From the NCBI GenBank assembly GCA_964471115.1, contig CAYYFE010000005.1:83877-147876 (forward strand): a DNA stretch of 64,000 nt. Direction: 5' to 3'. This document shows, one piece after another, positions 17,747-26,705 of the stretch; the first letter of the stretch is position 1, and every line of letters starts with the position of its first letter. Below the pieces are notes generated by a model. That model was given only the letters and a program-made list of their open reading frames with translations. It was not told the DNA's origin and did not search any database. Made by a program: the position numbers and the translations under genes. This DNA comes from SYFT01 sp964471115 (lineage in GTDB: Bacteria > Acidobacteriota > Vicinamibacteria > Vicinamibacterales > SCN-69-37).

Positions 17747-18489
17747 CAGCGCAGGTGCCGGCCGCCGTCGACGCGAATCGTTTCGCCGGTCAGGAAATCG
17801 GTTTCCGCGAGCGCGACGACGGCCTTGGCAATTTCGTCCACGCCGCCCCAGCGGCCGACCGGCGTCGCGGCCTCGACACGCGCGCGGGTGTCGACCGTCA
17901 TGTCGTCGGGCGGCAGCACGGGTCCCGGCGCGATGCAGTTGACCAGGATGTTGTCGGCGGCCAGTTCGAGTGCCAGCGCTTCGGTGATCGCCTTCACGCC
18001 GGCTTTGGCAATGTAGTACCCGGTGTACCCCTTGTAGCGGGGCCGTCCGCTTGCCGCCGTCCAGTCACTGAAGGTGATGATGCGCCCGCCGCCGGCCGCG
18101 CGGAGGTGAGGCACGGCGGCCATCGCGCACACGAACGTGCCGCGCATGTCGACGCCCAGCGTGCGTTCCACCTCCCACGTATCCAGCGTGTCGAATGGGG
18201 CGGGTTGATACCGTGACGCCATCAGCACCAGCACGTCGAGGCGCCCCATGGTGTGCGCCACCTTGCGCACGACGTCGTTCACCTGGTCCACCTCTGCCGT
18301 CACGTCGCACGCGATCGTCATGGCCCGGCGTCCCTGCGCGCGGACCAGCGCCGCGGCGGCGTCCGCCTGTGGTTGTGACTGGCGGTAGGTGAACGCCACG
18401 TCGGCGCCACGCGACGCCAGAGCGAGCCCAATCGCCTCGCCCATCCGCGCGCCGCCCACGACGAGGGCGACTCTATCTGTCAATGTCAT
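17746..18489 (-). CDS. Short-chain dehydrogenase/reductase (SDR) family oxidoreductase
   Basis: The 247-residue protein starts MTLTDRVALVVGGARMGEAIG, which carries the glycine-rich NAD(P) motif in the form GGxxMGxAIG. The catalytic set is present: a serine in IITFSDWTA and YYIAKAG (Y-x-x-x-K). The GETIRVDGG ending is typical of 3-oxoacyl-ACP reductase-like SDRs. The ATG at 18489 was preferred over a GTG at 18504 because the latter lies in the upstream decamer repeat. It is coupled to the TauE-like gene. Confidence 0.88.
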   Translation of the reverse strand: MTLTDRVALVVGGARMGEAIGLALASRGADVAFTYRQSQPQADAAAALVRAQGRRAMTIACDVTAEVDQVNDVVRKVAHTMGRLDVLVLMASRYQPAPFDTLDTWEVERTLGVDMRGTFVCAMAAVPHLRAAGGGRIITFSDWTAASGRPRYKGYTGYYIAKAGVKAITEALALELAADNILVNCIAPGPVLPPDDMTVDTRARVEAATPVGRWGGVDEIAKAVVALAETDFLTGETIRVDGGRHLR

Positions 18490-18497
18490 CGGAACTT

Positions 18498-18579
18498 GCG
18501 CCACTCGCCGCTACTTGCCGCCACTCGCCGCCACTTGCCGCTACTCGCCGCTACTCGCCGCCACTCGCCGCCACTCGCT
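18498..18579. repeat. Decamer tandem repeat, about 8 units of CGCCRCTACT/CGCCACTTGC type (family A)
   Basis: About eight 10-bp units (CGCCACTCGC, CGCTACTTGC and close variants) fill the gap between the DoxX stop and the SDR start, reaching to within 10 bp of the SDR ATG. The same unit occurs at 50931-51030. In the coding direction it reads GCGAGTGGCG. Confidence 0.9.
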
Positions 18580-19094
18580 CACACCTTGCCTCGCAGCCGC
18601 GCCTTGCCGGCGGCGCGTTCGTGGGCCGATCGCGCGCGCGATCCGTCGATGGACCATTCGCCGGCCCCGGTGAGGATGAGGCACAACAGGCTGCCAAGCA
18701 GCAGCACATGAAACTCCATGCCCTGGCCGCGATCCGCGGTGCCCGTCCAGTTGAGGAAGAAACCCGCCGGCCACGTCCATTTCCACATCGTGACGGCCGT
18801 GGTGATCATGAGCGCGGGCGCCGCCACGCGCGTCAGCCATCCGATGATCAGCAGGGCGCCACCCAGGACCTCGATGGCGCCGAAGGCCACCGCCAGTGCA
18901 AACGCCGGCTCGAGGCCGACCGACGCAAACTGCTGAGCGACGGCGCCGGGCCCGCCGACGCCAAGGGCCGGGCCTGCGAACAGGCCGAACAATTTGTGGG
19001 TTCCGTGGGCGATGAACACCCCGGCCAGGACCAGCCGGAGCGCCATCAGGCCAAGTCCGCTCAAAAGGGCCCCCTTTGCCCGCCATTCTGCCAC
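18579..19094 (-). CDS. DoxX family membrane protein
   Basis: The 171-residue protein has four hydrophobic segments: LMALRLVLAGVFIAHGTHKLFGLF, FALAVAFGAIEVLGGALLIIGW, ALMITTAVTMW and LLLGSLLCLILTGAGEWSID. The GTHKLFG and GWLTR motifs are typical of the DoxX/DoxD-like family, whose members are linked to thiol or sulfite-related redox at the membrane. It starts with GTG at 19094. It heads the minus-strand run toward the SDR and TauE-like genes, which would fit a small sulfur or redox stress theme, but that is inference. Confidence 0.88.
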   Translation of the reverse strand: MAEWRAKGALLSGLGLMALRLVLAGVFIAHGTHKLFGLFAGPALGVGGPGAVAQQFASVGLEPAFALAVAFGAIEVLGGALLIIGWLTRVAAPALMITTAVTMWKWTWPAGFFLNWTGTADRGQGMEFHVLLLGSLLCLILTGAGEWSIDGSRARSAHERAAGKARLRGKV

Positions 19095-19103
19095 CTTTGG
19101 GGC

Positions 19104-19109
19104 TATGAT
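19104..19109 (+). promoter_or_regulatory. -10-like box TATGAT upstream of the class V aminotransferase
   Basis: TATGAT matches the -10 consensus at five of six positions and lies 23 nt before the ATG at 19133 in a 38-bp divergent gap. A matching -35 is not clear. Confidence 0.4.
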
Positions 19110-19132
19110 TCGCCTGTTTTTGAGGGCCGACC

Positions 19133-20431
19133 ATGCTGAGCCGACGCCAGTTCCTCCATCGCACAGGTCACGCCACCGGCTTTGCGGCCCTGGCCTCGTT
19201 CAACCTCGAGGGATTGCCCCGGCTGCTGGACGCGGCCGCGTCGCAGAACGGCCGGGCGGCGTCCGACGTCGCGCGCGACGAGGACTTCTGGCGCGAGGTG
19301 CAGGCCGGGTTCACCCTGGACCGCACGATCATCAACCTCAACAACGGCGGCGTCTGCCCAAGCCCCCGCGTCGTGCACGACGCGCTCAAGCGGTACCTCG
19401 ACATCTCGAACCAGTCGCCGGTCTACCACATGTGGCAGGTGCTCGAGCCGAACATCGAGAGCGTGCGGCGCGAGCTGGCGCGCGACATCGGCGCGGACCC
19501 GGCGACGATCGCCATCACCCGCAACGCCAGCGAGTCTCTGCAGAGTGCGCAACTGGGCATCGACCTCAAACCGGGCGATGAGGTCCTCACCACCAATCAG
19601 GACTACGGCCGGATGCTGCAGACCTGGGAGCAGCGCGTCGCGCGCGACGGCATCACGCTGACGAAGATCCCGTTTCCCGTGCCGCCATCACAGGCCGATC
19701 TCGTGCAGCGGTTCGAGCGGGCGATCACCCCGAAGACCCGGGTCATCCACTTCTGCCACATCACCAACCTGACGGGCCACATCTTTCCGGCGAAGGAGAT
19801 CTGCGACCTCGCCCGCCGGCGCGGCATCCTGACGATTGTGGACGGCGCGCACGCCTACGCGCACTTTCCGTTCAAGATCACGGACTTCGATTGCGACTAC
19901 TACGGCTCGAGCCTGCACAAGTGGCTGCTGGCGCCGATCGGCACCGGGCTGCTCTACGTCCGTCCCGACCGCATCGAAAAGACCTGGGCACTCCAGCCGC
20001 CGCCGGCCGGCATGAACAATCAGATCCGGAAGTTCGAGGAGATCGGCACACACCCGGCGGCCAACCACAACGCCATCGCCGAAGCGCTGGTGTTCCACCG
20101 GGGGATCGGCGCCGAACGCAAGGCCGCGCGCCTGCGCTACCTGAAGGCGCGCTGGGCCGAACGCCTCAAGACCCTGCCCCGCATCCAACTGCACACGAGC
20201 CTGGATCCGGCACTCTCCTGCGCGATCGGCACCGTCGGCATCGCGGGAATGACCCCCGGCGACATCGCGTCGAAACTGTGGGCCGACCACCGCATCATCG
20301 TGACCCCCATCACCGTGGGGCCGGCCGACAACCCCGAATACGCGGGCGTCCGAGTCACCCCCAACGTCTACACGACACTCGACGAGGTGGACACGTTCAT
20401 CGGCGCCATGGAACGGCTCGCCAGGAGCTGA
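19133..20431 (+). CDS. Class V aminotransferase / cysteine desulfurase-like protein with Tat signal
   Basis: The 432-residue protein opens MLSRRQFLHRTGHATGFAALASF, a twin-arginine signal (SRRQFL) with a weakly hydrophobic stretch, so export in folded form is predicted. The PLP domain shows NLNNGGVCPSPR, TRNASESL, DGAHAYAHFP and the Schiff-base lysine K263 in SSLHKWLLAP. This is the isopenicillin-N-epimerase-like branch of class V enzymes. An exported PLP enzyme is uncommon but known for this branch. It starts a plus-strand run and lies 31 bp upstream of the AlaT-like gene. Confidence 0.88.
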   Translation: MLSRRQFLHRTGHATGFAALASFNLEGLPRLLDAAASQNGRAASDVARDEDFWREVQAGFTLDRTIINLNNGGVCPSPRVVHDALKRYLDISNQSPVYHMWQVLEPNIESVRRELARDIGADPATIAITRNASESLQSAQLGIDLKPGDEVLTTNQDYGRMLQTWEQRVARDGITLTKIPFPVPPSQADLVQRFERAITPKTRVIHFCHITNLTGHIFPAKEICDLARRRGILTIVDGAHAYAHFPFKITDFDCDYYGSSLHKWLLAPIGTGLLYVRPDRIEKTWALQPPPAGMNNQIRKFEEIGTHPAANHNAIAEALVFHRGIGAERKAARLRYLKARWAERLKTLPRIQLHTSLDPALSCAIGTVGIAGMTPGDIASKLWADHRIIVTPITVGPADNPEYAGVRVTPNVYTTLDEVDTFIGAMERLARS

Positions 20432-20448
20432 TCGCCCCGCTCTACTGC

Positions 20449-20454
20449 TAAGAT
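20449..20454 (+). promoter_or_regulatory. -10-like box TAAGAT, 8 nt before the AlaT-like ATG
   Basis: TAAGAT sits 8 nt upstream of the ATG at 20463 in a short gap without a ribosome-binding site, fitting the leaderless pattern seen elsewhere in the window. Confidence 0.4.
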
Positions 20455-20462
20455 CGTCCGTC

Positions 20463-21677
20463 ATGCCGACGCAGACCCAGGTGCGTGTCGCCGCTCGCGT
20501 TTCGGGGTTCACCTACGCCATTCGCAACGTCGTCGCCGAGGCGAAAAAGGTGGAGGCGTCGGGCCGGACCGTGCGTTACCTGAACATCGGCGACCCGATT
20601 CCCTTCGGGTTCCAGCCGCCGCCGCACCTGATTGAAGCCGTTGAACGCGCGATGCGGGATGGCCACAACGGCTACACCGCCTCGGTCGGCGTGACGCCGG
20701 CCCGGGAGGCCGTGGCGGCCGAATACGAACGCCGTGGCATGCCGGTGGGGGTCGATCGCGTGATTCTCACGGCCGGCACCTCCGAAGGCATCGAACTGGC
20801 GCTGGGCGCGCTGGCCGACGCCGGCGACGAGGTGCTCGTGCCCACGCCCACCTATCCGCTCTACACGGCGGTACTGGCCAAGCTGGGCGCGCGGGCGGTG
20901 CATTACCGCACGGATCCGGGCAACGACTGGCAGCCGGACGTGGAGCACATCAAGAGCCTGATGTCCGCGCGGACCCGCGCCATCGTCATCATCGATCCCA
21001 ACAACCCGACCGGCGCGGTGTATCCGGAAGCCACGCGGCGCCAGCTGATCGATCTCGCCGAGCGGGCCGGAGTGCCCATCCTGGCCGACGAGGTCTACGG
21101 CGACCTCGGCTTCGAGGGGCCGTCGCCGCTCATCGGCAGCCTGGCGCCGGACGCGCCGATTCTGTCGTTTTCCTCGCTGTCGAAAGCCTACGTCGCGCCG
21201 GGCTGGCGCGCGGGCTGGCTGGCGGTGGGCCGCTCGGAGCGGCTCAATGACGTGCTGGCCGCGATCAAGAAGCTGGCCGACGGCCGGCTGTGCAGCACCG
21301 GCCCGATGCAGTACGCCGTGGCCGCGGCCCTCAACGGTGATCGCTCACATCAGCGCGCGTTCGTGCAGGAACTCGCCGTCCGCGCCAGGTTGACGGTGGA
21401 CCGGCTCAACGCGATCGACGGCATCCGGTGCGTCGCGCCGCGGGCGGCGTTTTACGCCATGCCGAAAGTGGATCTGCCGCGCGGCGTGACCGACGAGGAT
21501 TTCGTGCTGGCGCTGCTGCGCGAGACGGGCATCCTCTGTGTGTACGGGTCGGGGTTCGGCTTGCCCGCCGACCAGGGCTACTTCCGCGTCGTGTTCCTGG
21601 CGTCACCCGACACACTGACGTCGATCTACGCCGACATCTCGGCCTTCACGCACGACTTTCTGGCCCGACACTCGTGA
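20463..21677 (+). CDS. Alanine/aspartate-type PLP aminotransferase
   Basis: The 404-residue fold-type I enzyme has YLNIGDP, GYTASVGVTPAREAVA, DPNNPTGAV, LADEVYGDLGF and the Schiff-base lysine K241 in SLSKAYVAPGWRAGW. The GWRAGW context matches AlaA/AlaT-like glutamate-pyruvate aminotransferases, though substrate cannot be proven. The C-terminal FRVVFLASP supplies the carboxylate-binding arginine. Its stop overlaps the GTG start of the glycosyltransferase (GTGA). Confidence 0.9.
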   Translation: MPTQTQVRVAARVSGFTYAIRNVVAEAKKVEASGRTVRYLNIGDPIPFGFQPPPHLIEAVERAMRDGHNGYTASVGVTPAREAVAAEYERRGMPVGVDRVILTAGTSEGIELALGALADAGDEVLVPTPTYPLYTAVLAKLGARAVHYRTDPGNDWQPDVEHIKSLMSARTRAIVIIDPNNPTGAVYPEATRRQLIDLAERAGVPILADEVYGDLGFEGPSPLIGSLAPDAPILSFSSLSKAYVAPGWRAGWLAVGRSERLNDVLAAIKKLADGRLCSTGPMQYAVAAALNGDRSHQRAFVQELAVRARLTVDRLNAIDGIRCVAPRAAFYAMPKVDLPRGVTDEDFVLALLRETGILCVYGSGFGLPADQGYFRVVFLASPDTLTSIYADISAFTHDFLARHS

Positions 21678-22384
21678 AACTTTCCATCATCATGCCCGCC
21701 TACAACGAGAGGCGGACGATCGAACAGATCATCGCGCGGGTGCAGGCCGTCGATCTGCCCGGCCTCACGCGCGAAATCGTCATCGTCGACGATGCGTCGA
21801 CCGACGGCACGCGGGAGATTCTGGCGGGCCTTGACGGCCGCGACGGCATCCGCGTCTTCACGCAGACCCCCAACCAGGGCAAAGGCGCCGCCGTCGCGCG
21901 CGGCGTGCGTGAAGCGACCGGCGACATCCTGCTCATCCAGGATGCCGACCTGGAGTACGACCCGTCCGACTATCCCAACCTGTTGCGGCCGATTCTGCGC
22001 GGGGACGCCGACGTGGTGTACGGCTCGCGCTTCCTCGGATCGCCGCACGGCCACCGCGTGCTGTACTTCTGGCATTCGGTCGGCAACAAGCTGCTGACGC
22101 TGCTGTCCAACGCCGTCACCGATCTCAACCTGACCGACATGGAGACGTGTTACAAGGTCTTCACGAAGGACATCGCGCGCCGGCTGGATCTGCGTTCGAA
22201 GCGGTTCGGCGTGGAACCGGAAATGACGTGCAAGGTCGCGCGCCTGCGCGCGCGGATCTACGAAGTCCCCATCTCCTATCACGGGCGCACGTACGCCGAG
22301 GGCAAGAAGATCGGATTGAAGGACGCGTTCCAGGCGGCCTGGACGATCCTGCGATACGCGCGCTGGTCACCGCCGCGGCAATGA
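21674..22384 (+). CDS. Family 2 glycosyltransferase (dolichol-phosphate mannosyltransferase-like)
   Basis: The start is the GTG at 21674, which overlaps the previous stop and begins the GT2 fold directly: VKLSIIMPAYNERRTIEQII. The 236-residue protein has EIVIVDDASTDGTREIL, NQGKGAAVARG and the DxD-like QDADLEYDPSDYP, followed by GSRFLG and the RKRFGVEPE-like KRFGVEPEMTCKVA. It should transfer a sugar from a nucleotide donor to a lipid or glycan acceptor at the cytoplasmic face. It lacks C-terminal membrane helices. It is coupled to a polytopic membrane protein, so the pair may build or use a polyprenyl-linked sugar. Confidence 0.92.
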   Translation: MKLSIIMPAYNERRTIEQIIARVQAVDLPGLTREIVIVDDASTDGTREILAGLDGRDGIRVFTQTPNQGKGAAVARGVREATGDILLIQDADLEYDPSDYPNLLRPILRGDADVVYGSRFLGSPHGHRVLYFWHSVGNKLLTLLSNAVTDLNLTDMETCYKVFTKDIARRLDLRSKRFGVEPEMTCKVARLRARIYEVPISYHGRTYAEGKKIGLKDAFQAAWTILRYARWSPPRQ

Positions 22385-24339
22385 CCCGGCGGGCCGTCGT
22401 CATCGCCGCGGCCCTGTATCTGGCGGCAACCCTGATCACGACGTGGCCCCTCGCCACGGTGATGCACCGCGAGATTGCCTGGGATCTGGGCGATCCGGTG
22501 TTCAACAGCTGGGTGCTGCTGTGGACCAGCGGCCAGGTGCTGGCGTTCCTCTCCGGCGACATGGCCGCGCTCAGCCGCTACTGGCACGGCAACATCTTCC
22601 ATCCCGAGCCGCTGACGCTGGCGTACTCCGAACACCTGACCCCGCAGATGCTGCAGGCGCTGCCGGTGCTGGCCGCCACCGACAACGTGGTGCTGGCCTA
22701 CAACCTGCTGTTCCTCTCGACGTTCGTGTTGTGCGGCGTCGGCATGTTCCTGTTCGTGCGGCAGGTCACCGGACACCCGTTGGCGGCGTTCGTCGCCGGT
22801 TTGGCGTTCGCCTTCGCGCCCTATCGGATGGCGCAGGTGTCGCACCTGCAGGTGTTGTCGGTGCAGTGGATGCCCCTGGTGTTGTACGGGTACCGCCTCT
22901 ATTTCGAGACGGGCCGGCGGCGGCCGCTGGTGTGGGGCTCGGCGGCATTTGTCGTCCAGAACCTGTCGTGCGGGTATTACCTGCTTTTCTTCGCACCACT
23001 GGTCGCGTGCTACGTCCTCTGGGAGCTGGCCACGCGCCGCCGGCTCGGCGACTGGCGCGAGTGGCGGCGGTGGCTGGCGGCCGCCGCCGGGGTGGCCGTG
23101 TGCACGCTGCCATTTCTGCTGCCCTACTTCGACCTGCGTGAGACCGCACAGCTGGGTGTTCGCGACGCCGGGGAGATCAGACTGTTCTCGGCCGACACCC
23201 ACGCGCTGCGCACGCCGGCGCCGCATCTGTGGCTCTGGGGAGAACGGCTCGACGGATTCCCCGGCCCGGAAGGTGAAGGGTTCCCCGGCTTCACCATCCT
23301 GGCGCTGGCGCTCGCGGCCGTGGCCACCGGCGCGTGGCGCGCCGCCGCGCGGATGGCGAGCCATCCGCACCCGGTGCCCGTGTGGCGGGCCGTGGCGACC
23401 GGTGCCGTCGCCACGCTGTTCATCGCAGGCGTTGCCGCGTCGCTCACGTACCTGTCGAGCGGCGGATTGGCGCTCCCGATCGATGGCGTCTGGGCGATCC
23501 ATCGTCGCGCCGGTGACACGCTCCTCTGGACGCTGCTCGCCGGACTTGCGCTGGTCGCGGTCTCGCCGGCGGTGCAGCGAGGGTTGCGGCAGGCCGCGGG
23601 ATCCCCGACGGTGTTCCTGTTCGTCACCGCTGTTCTCGCCGCGCTGCTGGCCTTCGGGCCCGTCATCCACGTCAGCGGCCACGCGGTCGCCGCGGGTCCG
23701 TACGCCTGGCTGGTGGCGTTCGTGCCGGGTTTTGACGGCGTCCGGGTGCCCGCGCGGTTCTTCATGGTGATGGCCCTGGCGCTGGCGGCGCTGGCCGGAA
23801 TCGGGTGGGGCCGGCTGTGGCCTCGCCCGGGCCGTCACGTGACCGTGCTGACCGCAGTGGTGTCGGCGGCCATTCTCGTCGAGGCCTGGCCGGGCGTGTT
23901 CCGCACGAACGTGCCGATGGACTCCATCGGTCTCCACGAGCCGCCGGCGGTCCTGCGGACCGGCGATGACCTGCCGGACATCTACCGGCACCTGCGCGGG
24001 ACCGACGACCCGGTCGTGCTCATCGAGTTTCCATTTGGTGTCATGGCGTGGGATCTGCGGGCGGTTTTCTACGCCGGTCACCATCAGCGTCCGCTTGTGA
24101 ACGGCTATTCCGGATTCTTCCCGCCGTACTACGAGGAACGCACGCGGATCTTCAGTCTGGTCGACCAGGTGCCCGACGAGGCCTGGACGGCCCTCATCGA
24201 CTCCGGCGCCACACACGCGTTGGTGCACGAGAGCGCGTTTCCCGACAGCCAGCGCGGCGTCCACGCCCACTGGCTGGCGGCGCACGGCGCCACGGAGATC
24301 CTGACCGACGGCACGGACCGGCTCTTCCGCATCCGTTGA
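22381..24339 (+). CDS. Polytopic membrane protein, possible GT-C type glycosyltransferase
   Basis: The ATG at 22381 overlaps the GT2 stop (ATGA) and gives 652 residues. About eleven to thirteen hydrophobic segments are present from residue 5 onward, with an acidic, loop-rich stretch after the first (REIAWDLGDPVFNSW) and a soluble C-terminal part of about 140 residues. The first-loop acidic residues and the topology are like GT-C enzymes that use polyprenyl-phosphate sugars. Coupling to a DPM-like GT2 gene supports that, but no diagnostic motif proves it. Confidence 0.7.
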   Translation: MTRRAVVIAAALYLAATLITTWPLATVMHREIAWDLGDPVFNSWVLLWTSGQVLAFLSGDMAALSRYWHGNIFHPEPLTLAYSEHLTPQMLQALPVLAATDNVVLAYNLLFLSTFVLCGVGMFLFVRQVTGHPLAAFVAGLAFAFAPYRMAQVSHLQVLSVQWMPLVLYGYRLYFETGRRRPLVWGSAAFVVQNLSCGYYLLFFAPLVACYVLWELATRRRLGDWREWRRWLAAAAGVAVCTLPFLLPYFDLRETAQLGVRDAGEIRLFSADTHALRTPAPHLWLWGERLDGFPGPEGEGFPGFTILALALAAVATGAWRAAARMASHPHPVPVWRAVATGAVATLFIAGVAASLTYLSSGGLALPIDGVWAIHRRAGDTLLWTLLAGLALVAVSPAVQRGLRQAAGSPTVFLFVTAVLAALLAFGPVIHVSGHAVAAGPYAWLVAFVPGFDGVRVPARFFMVMALALAALAGIGWGRLWPRPGRHVTVLTAVVSAAILVEAWPGVFRTNVPMDSIGLHEPPAVLRTGDDLPDIYRHLRGTDDPVVLIEFPFGVMAWDLRAVFYAGHHQRPLVNGYSGFFPPYYEERTRIFSLVDQVPDEAWTALIDSGATHALVHESAFPDSQRGVHAHWLAAHGATEILTDGTDRLFRIR

Positions 24340-24353
24340 TGCCGAATCCGGAA

Positions 24354-24359
24354 TAGACT
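24354..24359 (+). promoter_or_regulatory. -10-like box TAGACT, 7 nt before the KBL/BioF-type ATG
   Basis: TAGACT is followed by 7 nt and the ATG at 24367 with no ribosome-binding site between, another example of the leaderless layout. Confidence 0.4.
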
Positions 24360-24366
24360 GGGCCGC

Positions 24367-25547
<1,181 letters not shown>

Positions 25548-25548
<1 letters not shown>

Positions 25549-26705
25549 TGGCCCCCAAGGACGGTCCCTCGAAGTTCTTCGACGAGTACACGAGGGGATT
25601 CGACCGTACCGAGTTCCAGCGGCTGTTCACGCGCGACACGGCCGAGGCGTACCGCTACTTCTCCCGGGGCATCGATCTCAAGGCGCTCGCCGCCGAGCCG
25701 TGGTACCGGCGGTGGCCGGTGCATGCGCGCCTGTTCCTCACGGCCTTTGCGATGCGGCTCTCACCGGGCCGCCGCGTGTTGTACGGCTTTGCGATGGTCG
25801 CGGTGCTGTTCGGCCTGCTCGATCTGTTTGCCGGCTTCGGACCGCTGCACATCCTGTTGTTCCCGTTCGACATCACGTTGTGGCTCCCGCGATGGGAGGA
25901 GGGCACGTCCTGGATGGTGCTCGCCTTCCTGGCGATCCATCTGCTGGTCCTGATGGAGGTGGCCGATCGGCTGTCGCTCAAGAGCGACCTCGAGATCGCG
26001 CGCGACATCCAGATCGCGATGTTGCCGAAGGGGGAACACGCCACCGGTGACGCGCGCGTGTTCGGCACGACGCGGCCGGCCAACACGGTCGGCGGCGATT
26101 TCTACGACGTGCTCACCCTCACGGACGGCCGCCTGATGATCGCGGTGGGCGACGTGGCGGGCAAGGGCAGCCCCGCGGCCCTGCTGATGGCCCTGTTGCT
26201 CGCGATGTTGCGCACGCTCGTGGACGAGGGCCTCGACGCCGCGCGGCTCATCACGCGCCTCAACGTGCAGATCTGCCGGCACAGCCCGGGGTCGCGATTC
26301 ATCACGCTGTTTTACGGGCTGTACACCCCGTCCACCGGCGCCCTCGAATTCGTGAACGCCGGTCACTTGCCGCCGCTCGTGCGCCGCGCATCGGGCACCA
26401 TTGACCGGCTGGACGGGGGCGGCATGGCGCTGGGCATGTTCGATCACGCCGCCTACGAAACACGCCGGGTCACCCTCGCGCCGGGCGACACGCTGGTCCT
26501 GTATACCGACGGCATCACCGAGGCGGAGAACCGCGAGGGCCGCGCCTTCGAGGACGCCGGACTGGAAGCCATCCTCGCGCATCGTCGCGACGAACGCGAT
26601 CCCGAAACGGTGGCGCGCGCCATCATCGCGGCGGTCGACGCCCACGCCGGCGACGTGCGCCTGCACGACGACCTCACCGTGGCGGTGCTCACACGGACGC
26701 CATGA
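25548..26705 (+). CDS. Membrane-bound SpoIIE/RsbU-type PP2C serine phosphatase
   Basis: The 385-residue protein has two hydrophobic segments at about residues 73-95 (VLYGFAMVAVLFGLLDLFAGF) and 120-138, then an amphipathic linker (LKSDLEIARDIQIAMLP) that is standard before SpoIIE domains. The catalytic domain carries VGGDFYD, VGDVAGKGSPAALLMA, FVNAGHLPPL, LYTDGITEAEN and HDDLTVAVL, all metal-binding positions intact. Such phosphatases usually dephosphorylate anti-sigma-factor antagonists in partner-switching control. No antagonist is adjacent. It overlaps the M1 peptidase gene by 4 bp (ATGA). Confidence 0.92.
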